64,000 nt of DNA. It comes from Ophthalmolycus amberensis (lineage: Eukaryota > Chordata > Actinopteri > Perciformes > Zoarcidae). Within the stretch, counting starts at the first letter, position 1, and each line of letters opens with the position of its first letter. Positions 35,915 through 50,200 of this stretch are shown one piece after another. Where the stretch lies: contig JAFEUB010001120.1 of assembly GCA_024529925.1 (NCBI GenBank), positions 1,037,501-1,101,500 of the forward strand. The letters are read 5' to 3'. A model generated the notes under the pieces. That model saw only the letters and a program-made list of their open reading frames with translations, was not told where the DNA came from and did not search any database. Made by a program: the position numbers and the translations under genes.

Positions 35915-36701
35915 GTGTAGATGGATGCTGGTGGACACGCGCGTGATCATAAAGTATATCTATGTGGAGTTGTCTTAGACAAAATGCTATATGACTAATG
36001 TTTCATACATGAACACATGTTAACAAAGTGTGACACTAGAATACAAAGCAATGTGTACTTGCAGCCGATTGTCAGCGGTTGCACGTCTATGAGTTGTGAG
36101 AAGTTAAATGTTCTTCTAGAGGTCTGAAGATTAAAACTAAATTGTATTAAACCGCATAATTCGTTTTTTCTTGTTTTGTTTCGGAATAATCTGTGATTCT
36201 TCGATGGACCTTCTCCTTTGGCCTTTTAACCCTTTAGTGGCCAACATTTACTATTGTTCAGAAGAAATATCCGAGATCCCAGTTGACATTTTAGACAGTG
36301 TCAAATAAGTCATGTCAAAGGAAGTACCTTCATATCAGCACCAATAAAAAAAATGGCAACACATTTGAGTGATTGTCAAAATGTTTATATCTGTTATATG
36401 TTAAATGTTTCACGCTGCTTTAAAATAGATTTCAAGAATATTAACTTTTTGAACGTCCGTTAAAAAGATTGGAATTCAAGAAATAGTTTTAGCATAGTAA
36501 TACTGTTTAGTGTTTCATCCGGGCATGAGTTTATGATGTCAAGTATAAATGTATTACTGTTGTTATGAAACAAAAATACACTTAGACAATACCTTTAGGG
36601 TGAAATCCACAAAGTCTCAACTACAGTAACATTTAAGTAATTGTTAAAAGCAGGTTTGTCCACCTGAGGAATGAGTTAAGCTTACTTCTTTAATTCCTCC
36701 A

Positions 36702-36738
36702 AACACACACGCACACCTACACACACACGCACACACAC

Positions 36739-36770
<32 letters not shown>

Positions 36771-36808
36771 GCGCGCACACACCCACACACACACACACAC
36801 ACACACAC
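36702..36808. repeat. Compound (CA)n/(CG)n microsatellite
   Basis: 107 bp of CA repeat with CG and CC interruptions. Confidence 0.95.
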
Positions 36809-37130
36809 TCCTTTCTGCCAATACATCACAGCCTCTAGGTCGGAAGATTGATGACATTAAATTGCTTCTATCCAGGTTTTTACCAGGATTTACAGGCTTT
36901 GTTGTACCTAGAGCTTTCCAGCACCACTCCCTTCCATAAATCATGCTTCTTTTTTTTTAACCTTACCACTACTACTCTCCACACACCCATGTTTGCACCC
37001 AAAGCACACACGCACAGCTGCCACACACACGCCCAAACACCACATAAAGGTACACACACATAGACTTTGGGATAAGGCTTTAACAAGATGGATGACCTCT
37101 TTGCCGTCTGCTGCCAAAACGAACCTTAAC

Positions 37131-37133
37131 CCA

Positions 37134-37178
<45 letters not shown>
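37131..37178. repeat. (CA)n microsatellite
   Basis: About 48 bp, nearly uninterrupted. Confidence 0.95.
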
Positions 37179-37181
<3 letters not shown>

Positions 37182-38939
37182 CTGCAGCTCAGACGGAGCA
37201 ACACATGTACATTTTGACTCGGTAATGGAAAATGTCAATCTCTGTCGATGGTGGGGCCCTGGAAACGCAGTGATTCCTTCCCTTCCACCCATCGCTCTCA
37301 TTATAGGAAAATGTCACCTCATTCCCCAAGTACACGTTGCCTGATTAATTTCTGAAAAGGGGGAACGAGAGAGATGGTGAGATGGAGAGCGGTGGCGTCT
37401 GTCCCTGAGACTGTTGATGGGATTTCTCTTTGGGTATATAGGTTTGTGTGGCATTAAGTGGCTGTGTGTTCCTTCAGGACGCAACAAGGGGGTTGACCCT
37501 ATATAGCCCCAGTAGTGGCAGCTCGCTAAGCAAGGTGTCCTCTTCCAGCTCCCCCCATGGAATCCCCAGGTTCTCCCAGTCCCAATGGAAAATAAAATCC
37601 TTCTAGTATGCCTCAACTGGATCATTTGAAGGCTGTGGGATTGGTCAAACAGCATCTGAAACCCCCCTACCCTCAAACAGTTTCAACATTGGAATTTAGG
37701 AGGCTGTTTCTGATCATTTCTGTAACTTTCAAAAACCAACAATCTGACATTCAGTTGTGCAAAAGGTGAGAAAGCAAATAGGGTTTGAACTACCTCCATA
37801 GGTCTTATTTTTAACGATACTTCTGTCACTTACAAACAATGGCAACACAATGAATGCCTTTGTCTTAAAGTGTGTGCCATTATCCCAATCCTTGATTTAT
37901 TATCGCATTTTGACTCTTTAAGACAGCGGGCTATGTTCACGTCGCCTTTGAGTGTGACCATTTAGAGCATTTATAACACCTTTTGGCTTCTGGCCCAGTT
38001 GCATGACACGTTGCATTGTGTCTTTTCAAAATAAACTCCTGTCTCCATGAAACATACAGCTTCCGCTTGTTACATGCGTACAGTTTTTTTTGACAAATTT
38101 GGTTGACCGATTGAGACCGGGTAGACCTTGTTTCACTCATAAACAAGAATACATGCACGGCTCTCACACAGGCTATAGAAGAGCTGAATGGCTGACGGCT
38201 CAAACAGCCGGTAATCAAGAAGAATGCCCCACAAGACAGGGTTACACATTTTTAAAGTCCATAAAACACTTGTAGACGATAAGGACAAACCTCCATAACT
38301 TCTACAGTAACCTTGCCAGAGATTGGAGTGCTCGTCTATTGTTCCATGACAAGAACTACAAGATGCATCTATATTAGATACAAGCCAGACACAGTTAGAC
38401 AATAAAAAGGTCGACAGAAGTTAGTTCCCCCCATTATCAAATGTAATTATTGATCTACTCATTATTTGTAAAAAACAACAACATATAAACAAATGTCCCG
38501 GGATCTGGGCGTGTTCCTTTGACTGGCACTGCTGCCAGTAACAGTGGGTTCGAAAATAAAGAATCAGGGAAGGCAGAGGCCAGAAAAAAAAGACGTTGTC
38601 AGACAAATGAGGTGGAGGCAAACTGGAGCGGCAGCGACAAGTGTTTTACAGCTTCTAAATAATTACAATCAGATCGAACAGTGCCATTCTCCCACCCCGC
38701 CTGTCATAAACTGGATAATGCAAACAAATGACCCTCAAATTGAAAACTGTGGGACAACAATGGAGAGCACCCAGTCTCATCAGAGTCAGACGCACACTCA
38801 TAAATAAACACACATACCTTGGGGCAGTGAAAAGACACAGTTTACAATCCAAATTATACTGTGATGACAGCCCGATTCTTTTCAATTTGAATACAAATTA
38901 AATTCCCCTGTTGCTTTTCATTGTTATCCACCATGTATC

Positions 38940-38990
38940 ATGTGTGTGTGTGTGTGTGTAGGTGTGTGTGTGTGTGCGTGCATGTGTGTT
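38940..38990. repeat. (TG)n microsatellite
   Basis: TG tract with TA and CG interruptions, about 50 bp. Confidence 0.93.
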
Positions 38991-39829
38991 CACTCAACAC
39001 ACAATTGAATATTGTATTACTGTAGTCTAAATAAATAATTTCTTCTTTTTTTTGCTGCTGCCTTGTTTTGAATACCAATATTAAATCAGTTTTCCATGCA
39101 GGAGTCATTGTAAGCAAGACTGGATATAACCTTCATAATCATTACCAGCCTAATGCTGCTTCACTGATGTCAATGAACATCATTTGGATCTTCAATTGAC
39201 CATATCGCAGAGGGAGAGAACTGCACATTTCCCAGAAGTAAGAATGCATGTGTTTAAAGCTCCTGGAATAATTGCCTGCCTGTAATTGTTTCGTAAATCT
39301 GAGATCATTTCCTCTTCAGCTGTCCTGGGACTACAGATGAAAAATGAGACCGAGGTAAAATACAAATGGAAATAAATGAAAGAAGGATGTGAGGAAAGGA
39401 AAGGGAATAAAGGAAGGGAGGAAGTTCATTAAACCTTAACCCTGTATCTGTCAACTGGAAATGTTGTTTCTACCATTTGTTTTTAGTTTCTTTGTATAAA
39501 GTGTATAGTTTTCTTTGGGTAACAATAACCATCAGCAAGAAGCAGCTACAAGTGGAATTTAGGTGTTTCTGATTCATGATTCAGACAAAGTTGGCAGTAG
39601 AGGAGAGTAACTAAGTACACTTAAGTTAACTGAAAGTCGCGACCTGTTTTGCGCCCTAAATGTTTTACATTGAAACATATGAACAGTTTTTCTTCAGTGC
39701 TCAAAATCTGAGTATTTTCAGTCCTTAACCGAATCCTTAAAGGGAAAATCACTTCCTGGATGGCCAATCTGTGCTGTTGATAAATGTAGTCATTCTGTCT
39801 GTGTGTGCTATAATGACAGAGAAAGCTGA

Positions 39830-40440
39830 GTTCTCCCGCTCGCATAGCCATGCAGTGCCTACATGTACCAGGATGCATTGCGCGAGCTACTGACCCCCAG
39901 CCAGAACATATTGTATAACGAAGGGGAATGAGTTGCGCCTATTCTCATGCAATAAAAGCACAAAGCCTCCGTAGTCTGAACCAACATGATTGAAGATGGC
40001 AACAACTCTTCATGATTTTCCACATCTGTCAACGGCAGCGCATCACAGCTTCACTCATCCAGTCTGTACCTTTCACAATAACTTCAATTTAACTTCAGTA
40101 TTTTTTCAATCTGGACCATATTTTCCCATGTTTTTGTGTCTAAGTGACTATATGGGGACAGCCATTTTTGAAATCGGCCCAGTATTGAGTGAGAGCGCTG
40201 CAGACGGCAGCTGCTAAATGGGCTGCTGTGTCATCTCTCAGGGCAATTCCTCACGATCGATATATGTCCACTAAAAGTGCTTGTTTTTACCACTGATGGG
40301 CTCGGGTTGTTATTATATATCTGGCAACATTAAGGAAAGGACCCGACAGAGAATTAAAATATTTGTATTATCTTTCGCTTTCGGTTTGTTTTTGTGTCAT
40401 GTGACTTGTTGCCAGAAGACAACAGTGGAAAGGTGAGTGA
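39830..40440. repeat. Probable dispersed repeat region
   Basis: Segments such as gttctcccgctcgcatagcc, aggatgcattgcgcgagcta and gtccactaaaagtgcttgtt ... ggcaacattaaggaaaggac look like parts of abundant percomorph repeats I remember. Only one copy is visible here, so boundaries and family are uncertain. Confidence 0.4.
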
Positions 40441-41107
40441 TAGTTGAATAGAACAGTGCCCATGCTGTCAGAGTTTGTTGTGTTGGACTCAGTTTTTTGT
40501 TTTTTTCCCACTTTTTCTAAGAATCAGTAGTATATAAGATATATAAAATAAAACACCATCAAATAAGCAATTTAGGAAAATTTAAATAATAAAACTCACA
40601 ACACTATGGTGTCTCCATTATTTATAGCAATTGTTGATGACATTTTTTCCTTGCTGGGTTTTCAGGAACAAAGCAATTTTATATTTTATATATATTATTT
40701 TATATAAGTTATTTGAAAGAAAGTTGCATGAGAAGTTGGGGATTTGCTCCAGAACCAACAGGACTCTAATTGATCAATAATGAAAGAAAGAGATTTTGTC
40801 AATGGGGCTGTTGCATTGTATGAAAGCTGCAAACCACTCACTCTTTTAAGTATAAGTTATCACAGTCTGACTGCACACCCAACACATCATAAGTGAAAGG
40901 AAAGCTCCTATTTGAAGTAAAAATATACATTTGGAAGTGCTCTATTCATTTTGGTGGGTTTCAGGGGAGCTGGCGGCGACACTTTCCTTTGTTCTGTCAA
41001 TCTTCGGCAGCACTCTCTCCCTTTCCCTATCTCCTCAGTGGTGCAGGAAGTGTCCAGTGAAATTGAAACACTGACAAAAATCAGAGATTTAAGATTAGTT
41101 TCCGGCA

Positions 41108-41132
41108 TGTGTGTGTGTGTGTGTGTGTGTGT
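41108..41132. repeat. (TG)n microsatellite
   Basis: About 12 TG units. Confidence 0.93.
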
Positions 41133-41515
41133 CAGAGGTGAAGAGTGGCTTATTTGCTCCCCTCCTCTTCTTCCTCCTTCTGGCTACATGTGAATGATCA
41201 GAGCGCTAGCCCGAGATCAAGGATCGCATGAACTCATAGAGTCGAGTAGGATTGGCATCTGAGTGAAACGTAACATGACCTCACAACTAATTGCAAAAGA
41301 AGAAGCATTCAAATCAAATTTCAGCTCCGTTTGATTGCAACACATAAATCTTTAAAAATGGGTCACACATACAGAGTTAATAAATAATACAGGGGCCCTA
41401 CTTTCATGGCGTCGACATGGCAGCCATCATTAATTTTATTATTTAACACCTGTGTTTCTCCGACTGCGAAGTAACAAAAAATAGTTTCTGTGAAAAAAAG
41501 CTTATATCATGCAAA

Positions 41516-41534
41516 CCCCCCCCCCCCCCCCCCC
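41516..41534. repeat. Poly(C) homopolymer, 19 bases
   Basis: Nineteen consecutive C residues, unusual in this AT-rich setting. Confidence 0.95.
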
Positions 41535-43086
41535 AATTTTTCAACATGTTTGCACACACCTACTTCATTAATCTCTGTATATGCAATTTATTTTAGATCT
41601 CATTGATACACATGTCCAGAAACCTCATGCAAGCAAGCAATCGAATCTACACACTCGTGTACTCGCTGCCTCAGGTGTGAAAAGAGCAGATCCGCTGTTC
41701 AGAGACATTCAAATCGGCACAACCTGAGTGCTAAATGGAAACATTGACACTGTCAGGAGCTATAATGTACAGTGTGTGTCAGTGCCTATCCGAGTCGAGG
41801 GCTCTTTGTGGGCCAGAAAAAGGTAAATGCCACCTTCCCTTTAGGGTTGCTGCTCTCAGGCTGTCGTTCCACTGAAGAGGGTGTGCTGACAGTGTAACTG
41901 TCTGTAAAGGTTGAACAGTCTGTTCTCTTTGTCTCTCTTTATCTCTTCACCTCTTATTGTGTCTTCCTCTTGTATGTCACCAACCCCGTAGTCGCTCTGA
42001 CCTTCTCGGCAAATTCCCAACATGTTTAAAACATTTTGAAGAACAGATTTGCGTTCTCCAAACCATTAAACCTGCAAAGGGATTATGTGAATATTTACAA
42101 GCATGAGGAGAGGCAGCTACTAGGAATAAGGTCTTCTTTTTCCCGGTGAAGATGTTTACATACCTGAAAGCCACATCAATGAGTAAACAACTGAGCAGAA
42201 TATTTCTGTCCACCTGTGGGGCCTCATGTGCAGATAAAACAGTCCGTCGACAGAGCTCTACCCTCTTTGATTATGTAATGTTTACTTCAACGGGCAGAAA
42301 TAATCAGTTATTCACCTATAAAGCTTGAGCATCCACGGAAAATGAAAAACACAAGTGGTACGATTTTTCTGTGACAAACTGTCGTAACATCAGACTGAGC
42401 CAGAAGTCTGTAATAATAATTAAGAGGGAAATTATTTATGCATGAAAATGCTGATCTGCATCACCATCATTACAAGTTTAGCAGATTTAAAGAGGTGTCA
42501 CTCTGTCAGACACAGTTTCAGAACCTGCAGAGGTTCTCCCAGCCTGTGACATTATCACTATCAAGTTGCGAAGGCACCTAAACTGGATTATTCCCGAAAT
42601 AATAACACTTATTTTTCAGGTGTGTACACAATGTCTCACTGAAATTCCATTTGAATAGCACCCTGGGAAGAAAGAAATTGCAAAGTTTGTAGATCATTTA
42701 ATTTACAATGGACCCCCCTGTCTTCTGTCTGGTGTTTCTAAATTGAGACGACAACACAGAAGACAATAAGACGAAAACAACGAACAAAAAATACTTTAAA
42801 AATGTTTTACCTTTTCTCTTGTCTCTGTCTATCTCTTCCTCTCCCTCATTTACATTGGTTGAGTTTGTCATAGTCGTTGATTATCATCTGTACCATCATC
42901 TTCTTCCTCGCCTTAGTTATCATGGAGATGGAACACGGCAGTCCTCTTACCATCTCCAGTTGAAGGATCCTTTAAAGTTGTCTTGCATGCAGCAGCAGCA
43001 TCGCTTGAGCAACCTGGGCTGGCACTGCCGGCAGCATCGGGTAGCTCCGCTGCGCTAGTGCTAGCAATTCTAACATTAGTCTAGTT

Positions 43087-43380
43087 CAGGGGTCGGCTGT
43101 GTCACGCTGGAGATGAGCGACAAAGAGCGATTCCTCAACTGCTGCAGCAAACTGAGCTCTTCATAAGAGTTTGATATTGTTATAACAGGTAAAATTGCAG
43201 TAAAATGTGAAGAATTGTCTTTATTCTTGTTCTATATTTTCATAAATACAACAAACTATAGTTTTTGTATATATAATATAACTATATAACACTTTATAAG
43301 CTGTGATATCAAATAGCTTTTGCGGCTCCAGACAAATAGGACAAAATGGCTCTTTGGAAAGTAAAGGTTGCCGACCCCTG
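43087..43380. mobile_element. hAT-type MITE, complete with TIRs and TSD (294 bp)
   Basis: The ends are CAGGGGTCGGC and GCCGACCCCTG (11-bp perfect inverted repeats), flanked by identical 8-bp target-site duplications GTCTAGTT at 43079-43086 and 43381-43388. The interior is AT-rich and non-coding; subterminal ggctc...ggctctttggaaag is typical of hAT MITEs. Its termini differ from the 34948 element after CAGGGGT, so it belongs to a different hAT family. Confidence 0.95.
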
Positions 43381-44178
43381 GTCTAGTTAGAAGCAGCTGC
43401 TTCTTTCTGCTTTTCAGTCATGTTCGTGTCTTTTGTAACAGCCATTAAAAAGGTTGTTACCTTTGGCAGTTTTGCTGAACACTTTATGCTTTCCTCCTTT
43501 TTTTCGGCACCGCCAGGGAAGCTTTGCTGTACTTACACCTAGCCGAACAGTTTGTTTAAACCAGTGCTGTATTTCTGAATTCCCCCCAACCCCATACCCA
43601 TCCATATTTCAAAAACTTCTTTCAAACGCATATTTTAGACCTCTTGTTATTGTTATTGATATTGTTGTCTGCTTCTCTCTGAAATTGCATTTTCGTTGTC
43701 ACCAAAGATTGATCATATTTATGCAGGGGGTGCGGTTAGTGGCAGTGTGGGCTTCATGGTAGCTCTGACAGCTTGGAGTAGCAGCACGGACGGGTGGCTT
43801 AGCGATGGGTCGATTGCCAAACTTTGCCTAATGGTTAGTCCGCCTCTGCGAGCAGTCATATTGTTACATAAACCATTCAAAAGGTAAAATTCTCTTCCTG
43901 AACCACCTTTTAGACGGGGGACATTTTTAGCATTTGCTTGTCATTTGTTCAGTGAGGACAATGTCGCTGCATCGGTCCATTCAAAATCCATCTTCCCATC
44001 TTGCTTTTCCACCTCCTTCCCCACTTTTCGCTTCCTTCATAATAGGATTCATAGATCTAGACACATGTCCTATTCAATTCGGACAATGGGGGACTCTCAA
44101 CACCCACCAGGAGGAAATAAGGACTCTGAAGGAAATAGGACTTTCTGACTCCCTGTCAGCTTGTGTGTGTCTATATCT

Positions 44179-44180
<2 letters not shown>

Positions 44181-44258
<78 letters not shown>
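44181..44258. repeat. Long (CA)n microsatellite
   Basis: About 35 nearly perfect CA units. Confidence 0.95.
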
Positions 44259-47155
44259 AGGCCCCAGTACCCTATGATATCATCACGGGTGACTGCCCAA
44301 TATGACAAATGTGAGGAGACAGGCTATAATGAGAAACAGTGTTGGAAGAGGGGGGACAAATGGACGACTGAGTGTGTGTTTGTGTGTGTGTACGTGTGTG
44401 TGAAAAACAAGAATTACAAGTGAGAAAAGAGAGAGGAAAAAAAGAAATTACAGGATGAGGAAGTCCCTTAGACATTTTATCAACAGGCTCCTCCTAATGA
44501 CTTTCTCTTCCCCTCATACTCCCCATGTGCTTATATCAACCCCGTAAACCACCAGAACTAATAACTAGACGACTCAGGAAGAAGGTGAGGAGTATTTCTG
44601 GGCCTCCTGACTTCCAATTATTAAGTCCATTTGGTCATGGATATTTAAAGAGCGAGAGCAGAGCGAGAAAGAGAGGGAGAGAGAGAGAGACATTTTAATA
44701 TTTGGATATTCTGCGAGTTCGTTCCTCTTTTCTCATCATCGTTCTCACCCGCCGATCAATTTCCCATTCCACAACCTTGGAAACTCTTCAGGGTCACGCC
44801 AAATCAATGAGTCTCATGAAAAGCTGAATAATTATCCATACACTATATGAATCACAAAGATTGGGCTTGGTCATGATTTATTCATGTGTTTCTTATTTTA
44901 TTGAGGCAGCGCTGCATAATAGAGCCGTAACGAATGAGATGGATGCTGACGGCTTACAAAAAATAAATAATTAAAGAGAGATGAGAGGAAAGGAGAGGAG
45001 AGGCCGGCTGTCAGGAGTGATTGAGTCAAATGGACTGATGGAAAGAAGAGATGGATTTAAGGATGTTACAGTCTCCCTCCATACTGCAGACATATGTGAT
45101 GGTGTCACCATAACCAACCATTTATTACCTCAATTTTCATTTTTTTCTCAGCTTAATTAATGTCAGACATATTCACGTTTAAGTTACTCTGTTAATTGGT
45201 AACAGATGACTTAATACCAGTTGTGTCAAACTGAAATTTAAATCCTTACTCAAGTAAAATAAAGATGTTTTGTTCGAAAAAGTAAGCAAATTCTTTAAAA
45301 CGCAACTCAAATTTAAAGAGGACCTCGACAGACTAAATTGTAATCTTTTTCCCGCTGCCTCATATAATCTTTCCTATTACATTATTAACAACACAGGTGC
45401 TTTAATATTGTGTTTAGAACAATCTGGCAGATAAATAGGGTGATCTGCCATTGTTTTTACTGTAAGTTGCCATTTAGCTGTGTGTGGCTGCCATGTGTGA
45501 CATTGCTGGTTGTGATTGGCTAAACCTTAGTGCTTGCTAAAATAGGAGAAAATCTACCTTGGAGCCAACAAAATAAATGCTGCTCTCCTAAAAGGGCCAT
45601 GAGACAGTCCTTTAAATATACTCTCATTTAACTAACTTTGAAATAAAAGTAATAATCATTTGTCAGAGACGTCTTCATGGATCCCTGGGGATATCCAAAC
45701 TTTTTTTCCTCACCTAAAATACTTTTTTTTGTACGGGTATTTGTGCTGCCTGACTTACAGCGGGAACAGGGATCCATGTTCACTGTCCAATAAGTATGAA
45801 CGGGGGGCAGTGAAATGATAGTTTCCTCCTGAGGGAACCCGTGGATGATCACATCCAACACTGACCTGTATTGATCAGAGTAGAGACAAGGCCCTTGAAC
45901 ATGCTCTCACACAGAGGAGAGGGCTTTGTGTGCAAGATATTAAAATGATCTTGTCTCCCTGTTGACAGCTCTTTACAGACCTGGGGGGGGGGGGACTCTC
46001 TGTGCTTCACTGACGCAAATCCTATTCAGATGGCAGAGAGGCAGACGAAACAAGAATAATAGAAGAATGAATATACAGCAGTGACGGCTATTTGTGCTTG
46101 ACTTGTGCACATTCATTGGCTTTTTACAACCACAAAGAGATATGCAAATGACTTACTTGCAGGGGGAGTTTGCCGCCCTTGAGGGAAACCTAAACATCCA
46201 AATTCGAACTGCAAACAAGCTCCACAGTTAACAAAAATGTCAGTAGTGCATATATTTAAATTCTATTTCAGAGAAACAACAGACAGAGACAGACAAATAT
46301 ATGAAAAACATGGCATGATATCTGGGGATGTAAAGAACAAAATTCCGTTATGGACAGATAATTGTGAGACGCTTGACAAATCGGCATATTCAGCCACGTC
46401 TTGGTGTATTTAAAACATTCTGGGGATATGAATGGACAGCAGAGGAATGGATTGTGTTGGAGGACTGGTTCGAAAACTTTCCAAAAATGAACCTAATGTT
46501 TTTTTATGCCTCAAAGCTTTCACTTTTGTAATATATTTTGAGTGATTTACCTCTCAAAGCACTGTGGCATAACAAGTGACACGAGACTGACAAGTGACGC
46601 AAGAAATTTGCCTGCAAGCTCCGTCGCAGTTTGCTGAAAAAAGGCTGCAGCAAAGAGACACAACGAGTGTCTGACTTTAATAACGTCGGCCGCAGTTTCA
46701 TCCTGTCGCCTTCAGAAAAAACTATGTTGGCTTATTTTCTTTTATTTATCTAACCTTGAAAACAGCCTTCGCTCAAAGTAGTAGACTGCCTACAACATGT
46801 TTATAGAATTTAAAATCTAGAGATGGTCAGAGAGTCAGCTCATTGACTCTCGACTCAAACGTTTTCACAGTGGCCTGTCAAAATACAGGGACACCATTTG
46901 TACGAACACTGGAATTCAATGAAATGTGTGTGTTTACGAGACCAGCATGGCCTATTTAACATTAAGAGTTAACTATTGTCTAACCAACTTAATTCCCTCT
47001 TTTTTCCGTTCGTTGGGCATTCTCTTTTTCTACAGTCTGGCTAACCACCAGTGCCAACAGATGATTTAGTGCGAGCTACAATGACTTTTATTTCAGTTTG
47101 CTTTTAGAGAATTCTCCTTTTGCTCTTATGCTGTATTATTATGGTCACTGCAGCC

Positions 47156-47206
47156 TGTGTGTGTGTGTGTGTGTAGGTGTGTGTGTGAGAGAGAGAGAGA
47201 GAGAGA
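47156..47206. repeat. (TG)n(GA)n compound microsatellite
   Basis: TG tract switching to GA tract. Confidence 0.93.
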
Positions 47207-50200
47207 ATGATCATAATGCATATTATCCTATGTATAACAATGGTGTTAAAGCATTAGGAGTACTCTTGAGACTACAGTAAATTTGAAAAACGTGCTCCTG
47301 ATGAATATTAAATGAGCCTTTGTGCATAGATCATCACCAAATACAAGAGTTGGTCTGTGTCTCTGCTTGTTTCATGGCTTTTTCTGGAAGTTAAGGCAAT
47401 ACAAATGTGTCTACAACTCAATACAGATGGTTATTCTTTCGTGGATTAGATCGTATGTTCTTAGTGTGGACTTTGCCCGAAGAATTTGCAAAAGAAAATG
47501 AGCTCTTGGAAGTTGTCATTGGTCTCTCAGTCCTTCTCTAAAAGGACTATAAGACTTCGAAGAGAATGGTGCCATGTATGATTCATTTGATTTCCCGGTT
47601 TAAGTTTAGGCAGCAAAAGCAAAGTTAAGTTTAATGAAATAAAATATCGTGCAACCTAATGGAAAACATAGTCTGCATTTGCAGCTCCAGCTGAATATAT
47701 TATCCAATCAGCAGACATGTCTGTACTCTTGTCTTTACTTATTATTTTCCTTATGAAAGGAACGCGGCGCATGACACGTGTCACATCAAGAGAGGAAGAA
47801 CTGTGATCGCCTTCAGATGATGAAGAGGTTGTGGTTATTGGCTGCGAGAGAGAAAACAACCTGACAAGGAAAGAAAGGGATTAGATGAAGGAATTCTGTA
47901 CAGGGAAAACTAGAAAAAAAGCTAGATCAGATGATTATAATCATTGTGTCTGAGAGGTGGGTGGAGAAGAAAGGTGAGAGGGGAAAAAATCAATGACAGA
48001 TGAAGGGAAAGACAAATGAAGAATGACAGGGGATGAGGGAAATATGGTTGATTGGCTCCATATGGTCATGGGAACAATCCTCCATACATGAAAGTGCTGT
48101 GGCTGTGTGTCCGTGTATATAACCTGCGGCATGTTTCTGAAATCTATACTCATTAGTGTCAGACATTGATGCAATTGTTAAACTTTTATTTATCATGGAA
48201 GGTTAGCGATTGTTCTGCTTGTTGTCCAAAGGATCATTCAGTCGAAGACAACTGCCGATGGTGATGTAGCGGCCGTTTCTAAGGCTGTTTTCACACCGAC
48301 GTGAAGCACAGTGCAGCACAAGTTAAGACTTGTTCAACACTGACCTCAGGACAGCACCACACACATACAGGTTCCTTCACACGTCTGCTACGTATTCTTG
48401 CCATGATTGAAACTGAAAAGGTTGTAAGAAAGTTCAAACAAGCATCTTTTGTAAACCAAAAGTCGTGAAGTCGTCTCCCAGCAGCGAGGTAGGAGGCGGC
48501 GGGATCGCGGGGGTGCTCTATCTAGCTAATTCTTGTCTCATTTGTGGTCTGATAAATTCATCAAATTCAGTGCACCATAGTGCTATTTCCCAAGCTACTG
48601 TAGCCGTCATACTTAACGAGTCCCCCGTGAGTGCGGTTTTCATGGGAACGCAACCGTCAAGGCTTTTTGTCACACAGAAGTGACCGGTGTTCCATCTAAA
48701 ATAGGTTGGAGAAAAACACAGGCAACAAATCGGTCACAGTTTTTTTGTTTTTTAGGTAATGATGCCGCGAGGTACCAGAAAGCCAATGGTCATTGCTTGA
48801 GGTCAATGCCTAACCTCAAGCAAGGCCACTGACCTCAACCAGATACGCAGGGCAGGTCTTGCCAAGAACAGTAGTGGGATTGTTAATTACACGGCTACAT
48901 CAGGGCTGAAAGCAGCGTGTAAGTGGTGAATATGCACCACAGAGATCCGCTCAACAAATGTTGAAATAAATCCAGTTTTCTATTTTTATTTTTTTAAGCG
49001 AGGTGTGCATGGCCCTTTTACACAGAAATTGGTTGTAAAGTGTATATATTTCCTAATCAAACTACCGATATACAGGAAATACCTTATTGAGTGCCAATGA
49101 CAATTTTGGCATTTTAGTTTTTCACATTTCCATTATTTGTCTCCTGTCCTCAGCGTCCTTTGATAATAGCTGACAAGACATAGCAATTCGTAGCAGACTG
49201 AATGAAGTTTTGCTTGGTTCAAAAAACTGAACAACAACAATCCCACGTAATCCCAAAACAAAGGCGCACTGTCTTGTTATGGCTGTGACTCACACAACCC
49301 TATGCTGTATGCTGCAGGAGCAGCCAGTACAAAGATACATTATAATGCACACCCGCTCCGCTAACAGTCCGCATTCTTTATGTCTTCAATGTACCCAAAG
49401 CGTAATGTGTTGCTAAAACAACATTTTAATGTATTTATCTGTTTTGTATTTCTTTTTACTTGTACTCTTCTATCCTATCTTATTGGAAATCTGTCTAAAT
49501 AGCTGAATAGTGTGCACCTGGAAGAAGAGTCAGTGACAACAACACAATTCAAAGAACTGGAAAGTAAGAAAGGGTAGAATTGTGTTAAAAAAATAAATAA
49601 ATTAAGAAAAGAAGCAAGGAATGCTGTTGAAACCTGGCCTCTTGTCTCATAACACAACATCTCTTTATTTTATTTTTCTATTTGCTTCATACAGGCAAGA
49701 GCTGCAGCTGAAAATCTACAGTAGTGTACAAGAGGCATATTGCCATTGTCTCCGGGTGTTTTGTGGTAGCGGCTGTCACGTGGCCCGACCCAGAAGCTAC
49801 AGTTTGTCCCCTTTGTCCACAATGTGTCTTTACTTTACATACGTAACCCCAGAGCGTGCATCCTTTGACTTCATGAATACAACCTTGAACCCATAAATCT
49901 CTTAACCATTTGTCCAACAATATATTGTGTGCTCCTCTACGGCCAACAGTCCTACTTCGACAATAAATATAGCTCTTAGATTCTCTTTTTCTTTTACTCA
50001 AACACAATATGATTTTCAGGTCCTTGTACAGTTGTCTTGTTCAAACCATGCAACACGTACTGTATGTCTGTGGTCAGGACTGTATTGAAGTTGTCCAGGT
50101 CGTTGTTGCATGTGTATCCATGCATTCATATTCATGTGTATTGTCACAGATGGCGGGTTTGCACAGTCAACCCTGCATACATAATTTTTTTTCCCTATAG

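Larger units (their letters stand above)
35923..43078. other. Gene-free stretch between the two hAT insertions
   Basis: No supported coding region. It contains microsatellites (36702-36808, 37131-37178, 38940-38990, 41108-41132), a 19-base poly-C tract (41516-41534) and a dispersed repeat region (about 39830-40440). Remaining ORFs are short, and several are frame translations of CA repeats. Confidence 0.6.

Noticed and set aside
48793..48823. 11-bp-arm hairpin TTGCTTGAGGT / ACCTCAAGCAA
   Set aside because: Short and isolated in gene-free DNA; expected by chance in a window of this size.
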